DNA from: Myxocyprinus asiaticus
Taxonomy: Eukaryota > Chordata > Actinopteri > Cypriniformes > Catostomidae
Assembly: GCF_019703515.2 (NCBI RefSeq)
Contig: NC_059368.1
Location: 35,118,735-35,182,734 of the forward strand
Reading direction: 5' to 3'
DNA: 64,000 nucleotides
Shown: one piece after another, positions 56,539 through 64,000 of the stretch
Numbering within the stretch: the first letter of the stretch is position 1
Layout of the letters: each line of letters starts with the position of its first letter
The notes under the pieces: generated by a model
The model's input: only the letters and a program-made list of their open reading frames with translations
Told to the model about the DNA's origin: nothing
The model's database searches: none
Made by a program: the position numbers and the translations under genes

Positions 56539-57545
56539 TGTGTGTGTGTGTGTGTATATATTTACTGTATATATGGGCAGTTACACCACATGACCTTTTT
56601 TACTTTAAACACAAAAAATATCAAAATGACTTTGAACTCAGAAACTGAAAATATGTCCATCATAGAAGAGGTGTATTCAAGTAATTGTTTTCTGTAAATT
56701 GCATTTTTTATGTATTTTTGAATAACTTAATAGAGCCGGACAAAAAATAAAATAAAATTGTGTCACGTCATTAACCCATGAAGCGGAATGGTCTGACAAC
56801 CTTTTGTCTGAGTGGGCAGTTCTTGGCCAAAAATAGATGTAAAGTGAACCAGACTTTAAGCTGACAGCCATAAGTCTGACAAAGTGCCATGAAACCACGA
56901 AGTGCCAAATGTCAATAAGACCAAATAACAAACCAGTATCAGATTTTATTCTCCTTATGTTTTTATGTTAATTCTATCCTGTCTATAGGTCTCAGATCAT
57001 GATGAAGCAGTGCTGTTCTGAAAGAGTGAGTGTATGTTGAAACAGTGGCTGAATGCAATGCCAACCATCTGTCCAGAGCTCCAGCTGTTCCAGCAATGGA
57101 TTCATGCCCAGACAAACACAGGACACCAGCAACACCAGCATGTTAGTGATGCTGCCAGCCCTCGGCACTGATTTTACTGCCGATCGTATCTCTGTGTTTG
57201 AGCTCAGCGATGGCTGTTGGCGCAGCTATGCTCTCATGATTAATGAATGAAAAATGGGCTGCAGTGAACTGATTTGCCTTGGACTATTTTCGGAATGATG
57301 CCTGTTCTAAGCTAAAAGACAATTAACACAGAACAAATGTAGGGAGAATACTCTATGCAGTTTTTTGAAAAATGTCATTATGACCAATAATAAAAAAAGG
57401 ATGCTTGTTTTGGCCAGCATCACTAAAAAAAAATGTCCTCAATAGAAACATTGCGTACATTTTACATCTGAAGTAATCACATACAAAAACTAAATCTAAG
57501 CAATTAATCACCCATGGCAACAAAGCAAAATCCCCTGAACACACT
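56539..57545. other. No gene recognised
   Basis: A (TG)n run follows the MITE (56537-56556). Short frames only. Confidence 0.5.
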
Positions 57546-57553
57546 ACAATTAG

Positions 57554-59070
57554 CAGTGTTGGAGAAGCTACTTTGAAACTGTAGTTTGACAAGCTACTCA
57601 TAATTTTTAGTTAAGCTACAGTCAAGCTACTCTTTTGAAAAAGTAGTTAGCTACACTACAAGTTACTATCAAAAAGTAGCTAGCTACATTGAAGCTACTT
57701 AATGAGGCAATATTTTTTTATGTTACTATCAAACCAATAATATTAATAACAAAATTTACACTAATGACATTTATTAATGTATTAATTAAATACATTTAAT
57801 GTGTTTATTTAAATATATTAAATGTATTTAATACATTTAATGAATAGTAACATTAATACAGTTAATAATGGCCATAATAAAAAATACAACAGTATAAAAT
57901 AAAAACAAAAAAGATCAGACGCCATTAAAAAATCTTTTTTATACTGTACTTCACACTTTTCAGTCCTGCTGTGGCAAACTCTCCTTGGGCTGGCATTTTT
58001 TGTTCTTGTCACATAATATTTAGTGTGGATAATATGTGAATAAAGACTCAGGGCTTGTTTCTCCCCTCACCTGGGTTCATGCTCATTGTATTTTCTGACT
58101 TTTTTGTCATTGATATGCAAGTGCCAGCTTTACAGGTCACATACAGAGGTTGCTCAACAAATATTTGTTCGCTTTGTTCAGGTCCAAAAAAAGTGGACGG
58201 ATGGTCATCCTAGATTGTTGCATAATAATACATGCCATAAATTATTTCTTTTACCAATCATTTTATTTATTTTATATGAAAATAATAGTTAATTAAATGC
58301 TAAGAAATGGAGAAATCAAGTAGTTCTGCATGATAGTAATTATTATAATAATATATACTGTATATTTATAAATATTATAATAATAATCCACTCGCTGCTC
58401 CCAATAACGCACAGATGATGAGAAGCAAAATAAACATATTTAGAACAGAAACAAAATCCCTCATAAGGCAATAATAACTTTTTGAATTATTTGATTTAAT
58501 ATAGTAAAGGTAAATATGCTGTTGTGTGATCTATTAAGAACAAAGTGTCTGAAACATTCTTTGTTTCATAGAAGAATATAATGGTGTTCTTTTATCATTT
58601 TCAGATTTACCTGCCCCTGTATGTCTTGTAAAGGTAAACAAACTGTGGTTGCTCGCTTTACATAACCATCAGACAATCTCTTCTTATCCAAGTGAGCAGT
58701 AACAAGCTCTCAGTAGATGGCGGTAATTCACTATTTTTGTTTGTGATCTGCCATTACAAAAGAAGAAGAGGATGCTGCCTGATTCTGATCAGCAGACAGA
58801 AATATGCTGCCAGATCGTCTGACGTTTTTCCAGTAAAAGTTTGGCTTCTACGCAATAAGGAAGGCTATTAGTTATAATGTGACCAACATGATGTAGCATT
58901 TGGTCACGCTACACCGCTACGTGCTGGAAAAAGTAGTTCGCTACTGAAAAAGTAGTTAGCTACTGGTAAAGCTACTCTGTTTTAAAAGCAGCTGAGCTAC
59001 TCTCAAGCTACTGAAAAATGTAATTAAGTTAGTAGCGTCGCTACATGTAGTTAGCTACTCCCCAACACTA
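57554..59070. mobile_element. 1.5-kb palindromic hAT-like element
   Basis: The left end CAGTGTTGGAGAAGCTACTT and the right end TAGCTACTCCCCAACACTA are inverted. Arms rich in AAGTAGTTAGCTAC and complement reach about 150 bp inward on each side. Flanking 8-mers are ACAATTAG (57546-57553) and CCAGTTAG (59071-59078), six of eight matching, as for a hAT. The roughly 1.2-kb centre has no transposase. Confidence 0.7.
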
Positions 59071-59277
59071 CCAGTTAGTGATTAGGGGCACTATCTCCCT
59101 CAAGATCCCCTTAAGATAGTAACACTCATGAGATGAACAACCTAATGATGCAGTCTGACTTAGCAGCACTTCATAAATGGAAAAGGAAATATTATGTGGG
59201 TTGTTCAACCAATGGGAAATACCATTTCATTATTTGTAATGCTCAGATAGTTATCAGATGCTCTGGTGTCTTTGACA

Positions 59278-59400
59278 CTATTCCTGTAGCTCAACTGGTA
59301 GAGCACTGCACTAGCAACATTAAGATCAAGGCTTTGATTCTTTATTAATGCACTTACTAATATATACCTTGAATGCACTCTAAGTAGTTTTGAATATTGC
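59278..59400 (+). mobile_element. tRNA-like SINE fragment
   Basis: The head TTCCTGTAGCTCAACTGGTA matches a tRNA A-box region. An anticodon-loop-like CACTAGCAACA points to a tRNA-Ala(AGC)-like origin. The B box is degraded (GGCTTTGATTC). The tail TGAATGCACTCTAAGTAG is shared with a common cyprinid repeat, from memory. The lost B box and missing acceptor pairing rule out a working tRNA gene. Confidence 0.6.
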
Positions 59401-61919
59401 AAAAATAATTTTCTTAATCAGTATTGTGTTATTTTCCAGTAAAAAATATCTAAACATATTTTAAATATGATTGAGATGCAAACTGTGTAAGATTATAAGA
59501 CTTGTTTTCTGAGAACATATATTGAACAAAGTGTGTTATTTCCCATTGGCAAATATATTTATTATTATTATTATTATTATTATTTATTATCTAACACTTA
59601 GTAAAATGTATGCTTAAAACAAGGAAATATTATTTTGCCAGTGGGATAAGAAACGTAACTTAATTTAACACATATTTTTATTGGGGCTGTCACTTTAACA
59701 CATTGATTCAGTGAAAACTATAATAAAATAACGAATATTCCTACCATCTGAGCAATTCAAGCTTGAAGTACCACCTTCAAGTTTTTACGAGACCAGTCAG
59801 CAGGGGGTAGTAAACACAACTCTAGCTGTACAGACAAACCTCACTAACCGGCAGCAGACAGTAGCTACAAGATGAGTGTGTGTTCTTGAGTTCAAATCAC
59901 AACTTGACAGGTGCAACTACGAAAAGTGTGATGCATGTGTACATAGACGTGTTCTTAGAAAAGCACTTAAAATAAGTCTCTGACAAATTGACAAATTCAT
60001 TTGCAAAATAGATTGTTGTGGACCATAGGTCATATAAGCTTATGTTCAAGGACATGGAAATAAATAATACATTGACTTCTAAAGCAACCTTATTTATTGT
60101 ATAATCAATGCTTTACTGGATTAAAAATTGTATCGACTGACAGACCTAATTTGTATATATCGGAAAACAGGTCTTAATCTATTTTGCTTCAATAAAATTT
60201 TTTGTTTTAAGCAAGGATTTTTTTTTACTGGAAAACAAGAATGATTTCTACAGTGATATCATTAGAGCTAAAAATCCATAAATATACCTCTTGTAATTTG
60301 GATGATACAAAGATGTGTAACGCAAATTTGACTTGGAAATAAGTCCTTTGTCATATTCAACCGAACAAATCTATGAGGGTCAGCAGTGCTTTTGATGAAA
60401 ACACTGCTAACCTCGCAAAAAAGTGTCTACTTCTTAATATACGCACAGCATCCTGTCCATGAACCTACAAATACACACACACATACCTCTCCCTTCATAA
60501 ATTACTAGCAGAGGGATTAAGGATGTGATCTTCAAAGGAGCTTAGAACTGCCTGTTATTTACCTAAACTGTCCTCTGCCTGGATCTGGTTCTGAACATTT
60601 TACACATGTATTCATGCACTAAAGTGTTTTTAAACCAGTGGTTCTGAACTGTTGGGTCACAACCAAAAAATGGGCCTGTTCTTATATACGGTTACAGACA
60701 GCAGGGAAAAACAATACTATATGCAAACAATTAAATCTTACTAACCATATAATCTTGCATAGAAAGGATAACAAAATAAATAGGCTTCAACTGCAAAATG
60801 CTTAATATATTTTGTTAAAGGGCACCCGTCCAATCAAACTATTGCATCTAATGCATTTTGGCGCAAATTAATTTGTCACTTGGTAAAAACTAGCCAAATT
60901 AGGCAGATACCAACATGGACAGGTTGTATACAGTGTTAAATAATTACATTTGAAATGTAATCTGGTACTGATTACAAATTACGCAGCTAAAATTGTAATC
61001 AGTAACATAATCTTTCAGAGTACACTTTTTTATTATTCTAATCTGATTACATATGGATTACTTAATACATGTTTTGATGAGAATCTAATTTGATGTGTAT
61101 TAAGTACCAGACCCTTTTCATTTAACATTAGTAAACATGCAAACAAACAATAATTTACTATTTGTCAGTTCCTGAGGTCTTTCACCAATGCAGCAAAACC
61201 AGTTGCAGCATTACATGAGAATCACTGGTTTAAATCAAACAGGAACATGATTTCAAAACCAGACCAAGTTGTGACACAAAGCATAAATGAAAAGTTTTTG
61301 TTCAGACTGACAGGAGTGGGACAAAGTAAGTATATATTTAAAAACACAAACGTACATGACTCCACCAGAGTATTCCCTTAGTTCAGTGGTGGGTAAGAGA
61401 GACGTGTAACCCAGACAGCGACCTCTCAGAGGATGGGACTTTGGCAGCACTTGAATTCTAAAGGTTACCAGAGGTTTGGCTGAGAGTGAAGGTGAAGAGT
61501 ACCATATGGCCCTACTGTGAGACATAATGCAGAATCACTGGCGAAAGGCCAGTGAAAATCAACTGATATGCACAGAACATAACCTGCTTTGTCAGCTGTC
61601 CTTGTACTACACTCTCTCCATGACCCTACAAGGGTCCAAAATGGCATTTCTCTGTCACACACCACTGTTACTGAGCAATATCCACTCTACTAGTACTCCC
61701 TGTTTGGTACATATTATGTTGGTGTAATATCCCCCCCCTGAAAACTGAAAAGAGATTAAATAATAATAATAATAATAATAAAGATGTCTGCAAGTATACA
61801 GGCGGAATGTAAGAATGCATCCTGTAAGAACAGCCCGAATCTACCTCAGACAGAGTGAAAAATTCAATGCTCTACTTGCCATTCACAATAATGTAATGGT
61901 GGTAAAATATCTAAATTAT

Positions 61920-61993
<74 letters not shown>

Positions 61994-62939
61994 TTAAAAA
62001 TAATAATTTATAATAGAAATATATTTAATAGTGCAATTTCTGGAGCACTTTAGCATGTGTCTTACCTCTTTAGTTTAGGGTTATTCTCGCCAGCCATTAA
62101 GAGAGAAGGTCATGTGGTGTATTTGTCCTATATGCATTATGTTAAAGATTTGTCTAAAGAAAGAAAGAAAAAAAAAATAAGAAATTGAAGGAAAATAATG
62201 TGTTTCCATATGACTACCACAGAGGATAACCCCCACCTGATCATTTACTGCCCTAGAGGACCTGGCTGACTGCTTGAGAGGATAGCTTTTCAATCAGCCC
62301 ATGTCTAATGGCAACTTTTATTAATTTGCGAGCACCATCAGTTCATTCGGGCTTGCACTTTAAATTAATGATATGGAGTTTGAACAAGTATTCCTGTAGT
62401 ATAATATTGAATTTCTTTAAAATGGTGAATTTATTACAGATTATCACCATATTGATTTCAGATTGTAGCATCTACCGTGTAGACACAAATAAGATTCAGT
62501 ATTGTAGATTAAGATCACTACAGATGCCTGTAAAAGTCCCCTCTTGTCTCACTGCTATGTCTGTACTGACCGAGACCGCATGGGTCGGACAGCCCCTCTG
62601 TGGGGTTAAAAATTCATCCGATCCCATGGGTTAGGGCCTGATGGGCTTCTGACACAGATAGAGAGACAGAGATAGAGAGAGAATAAACAAACACTCTCCT
62701 GTCCCACTTCTAACTGTTAACCAACATCTGGCCTAAATCTCTCTCAATATCTCCCTCTCCCGCTCTTATACTCTCCTGTTTTCTTGTGAGCAACAAATTG
62801 GATTTGATCATTTTCTTTCTCTCTCTCTCCCTAACACAGTGTTTGTCTGGAACAGAGAGAACTCTGGGTAAGAATGATGATGACTGTGTGCACTTGATAT
62901 CCACTAATCGCTTTTTCTAGGTCTTTGTTTTCAACAGTG
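59401..62939. other. No gene recognised; fragments and simple repeats
   Basis: An (ATT)n tract lies at 59559-59584. About 60925-61075 resembles the family at 55689-56538 (TAATCTGGTACTGATTACAA). An (AAT)n tract lies near 61759-61780 and a (TA)n tract at 61925-61988. No coding region or RNA gene could be supported. Confidence 0.5.
61925..61988. repeat. (TA)n microsatellite
   Basis: About 30 TA units. Confidence 0.95.
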
Positions 62940-63107
62940 ACAAAAACGAATGTTAACAAATACAACTTTTGATTTGAAAATGTACTGTTTATGTTGAAAA
63001 TAACATTAATATTAATAAATGCTGTAAAAGTTTTGTTCATTATTAGTTCATATTAACTAATGTTGTTAACTAATGTTAACAAATGGAACCTTATTGTAAA
63101 GTGTTAA
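62940..63107. mobile_element. Palindromic MITE fragment (Angel-like)
   Basis: Right half of the family seen at 9484-9802, ending TTAACAAATGGAACCTTATT then GTAAAGTG. The left terminus is missing. Confidence 0.6.
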
Positions 63108-64000
63108 CAATGCCTCTTCAATGAATGAACCGGTTCCTTTCAGTGAAGCTGATTTTCATCAAGAAATAAAACCAAGGACTGTTGCAGTGTCATGTCATGT
63201 TGTATGTAAGGCTCCTAACACTTAAATTAGGCAGTGCAGTTTCTGAATGGTTGTATAAGACTATGTGCAGTTAAAGATAGTCATAAACATTACAAGTTTT
63301 GTTTTATAAAAAAGTAATTTTATTTAACAAAAAATAAATGAAAGCACATTTTCTTTTATTTTTATTTTTTAATCATTTTTATTCAATAAAAAGTTCCAAT
63401 AGTTCCAGGTCCAGTACCAATTATTGGAGTCCATTCATGCCTCTAAAAAGTCTGTGTAAACAAGCTTTTTCTTAGAACTTCATTAAATTTATATCTGAAC
63501 TGTTATACCTGATCTGTTGAAATCTGAAATTATTACATTAGTACACAATAATTTGGCAACAGACTGTGGAGGGCAAACACATTTCTTATTTCCAAATATT
63601 TCTTCCTGAAAATTAAGATTATTTTAATGGAACCGTTAACCCTTTAATGAATACCACGGGTCTTTAGATACCCATGGCCTTATCCCCACAGCCCCAAACA
63701 ATTTTTTTAAGTTAATCCCGCACCTATTTAGTATTCCTCAGTGCTTCTCTTCTAAATAGTATAACAAAACAAAAAAGTGCAAAATTGCAACAAAAAAGTT
63801 TTTTATTTTATTTATTTATCTATTTATTTTTTAATAACAGCTAGATTACCAAAAGTGTATAGGGTCATTAAAGACCCGAGATACGTAATAAAATGTAACG
63901 TAATAGTGTGGCTTTTTTTTTTTCATAAATCACATTTTTTATGATATTCATATTTTCATATTTATATAAGTTTACCATTACATGATATATAGTTCTTTAT
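63108..64000. other. No gene recognised
   Basis: AT-rich. Around 63655-63880 there are two inverted GGTCTTTA / TAAAGACC motifs that may be ends of a short MITE, not resolved. Confidence 0.4.

Noticed and set aside
59278..59340. Possible tRNA gene
   Set aside because: The A box is good but the B box is mutated and the acceptor stem does not pair; the downstream sequence is a SINE tail.
61815..61997. ORF ending in Ile-Tyr repeats
   Set aside because: Translation of a TA microsatellite.
1..64000. CRISPR array, operon or bacterial-type system
   Set aside because: All recognised features are eukaryotic transposable elements; no spaced identical repeats of CRISPR type were seen.

Overview
This window is a piece of vertebrate, almost certainly cypriniform (carp/loach-type) fish, genome. 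No host protein-coding gene, tRNA gene or rRNA gene could be recognised. What can be identified is a dense set of transposable elements in a low-GC background full of TA, TG and poly-A/T tracts. The fish assignment rests on the mix seen: several Tc1 families, sushi-type and Gmr1-type Ty3/gypsy elements, L2/CR1-like LINEs with pentanucleotide tails, a tRNA-headed SINE like those of cyprinids, and TTAA-ended palindromic MITEs. That assignment is inference from recalled repeat families, not from a search.

Layout. 1-1216: a LINE (family A) copy cut by the window edge. 1643-3990: two Tc1/mariner remnants separated by a TA repeat; the first has DD36E spacing. 5234-5686: solo LTR with a CAGTG duplication. 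5987-7711: decayed hAT transposase. 9484-9802 and 12210-12900: palindromic MITEs. 10427-11738: proline-rich ORF, polypurine tract and a 3' LTR. 15180-23600: a nest in which an L2/CR1-like LINE (family B, minus strand) was hit by a Tc1 copy (15718-17333) and by an almost full-length family A LINE (19973-23487). 24235-27418: decayed sushi-like gypsy pol with a SINE inside. 27504-30887: a third family A LINE, minus strand. 30888-35173: no recognisable genes.

35179-39816 holds a structurally complete, recently inserted Ty3/gypsy element on the minus strand. Its order is gag-protease-integrase-RT-RNase H, the Ty1/copia-like order of the Gmr1 group, with a SCAN-like gag, a tRNA-Phe primer site and LTRs differing at 2 of 358 positions. 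Beside it, 40017-40766 is a short LTR element without coding capacity. 41862-45062 is a large inverted duplication (arms about 680 bp) whose exact centre is a TA dinucleotide occupied by a Tc1 copy, with a Tc1 fragment at its outer left edge and a sushi-like LTR element (45051-51772) at its right edge. That sushi element was in turn broken by a Tc1 copy inserted inside its Y-I-D-D reverse-transcriptase motif. 52077-54491 is a deleted gypsy element on the minus strand. 54638-59070 is a run of TA-targeting and hAT-like MITEs, followed by low-complexity DNA with a SINE and MITE fragments to the end.

All coding regions belong to mobile elements. All but one carry visible breaks or are small or uncertain ORFs. 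The best preserved are the family A LINE ORF at 19982-22726 (one premature stop near its C terminus) and the Gmr1-type element (three nonsense codons and one frameshift). Boundaries and percent identities are by eye.
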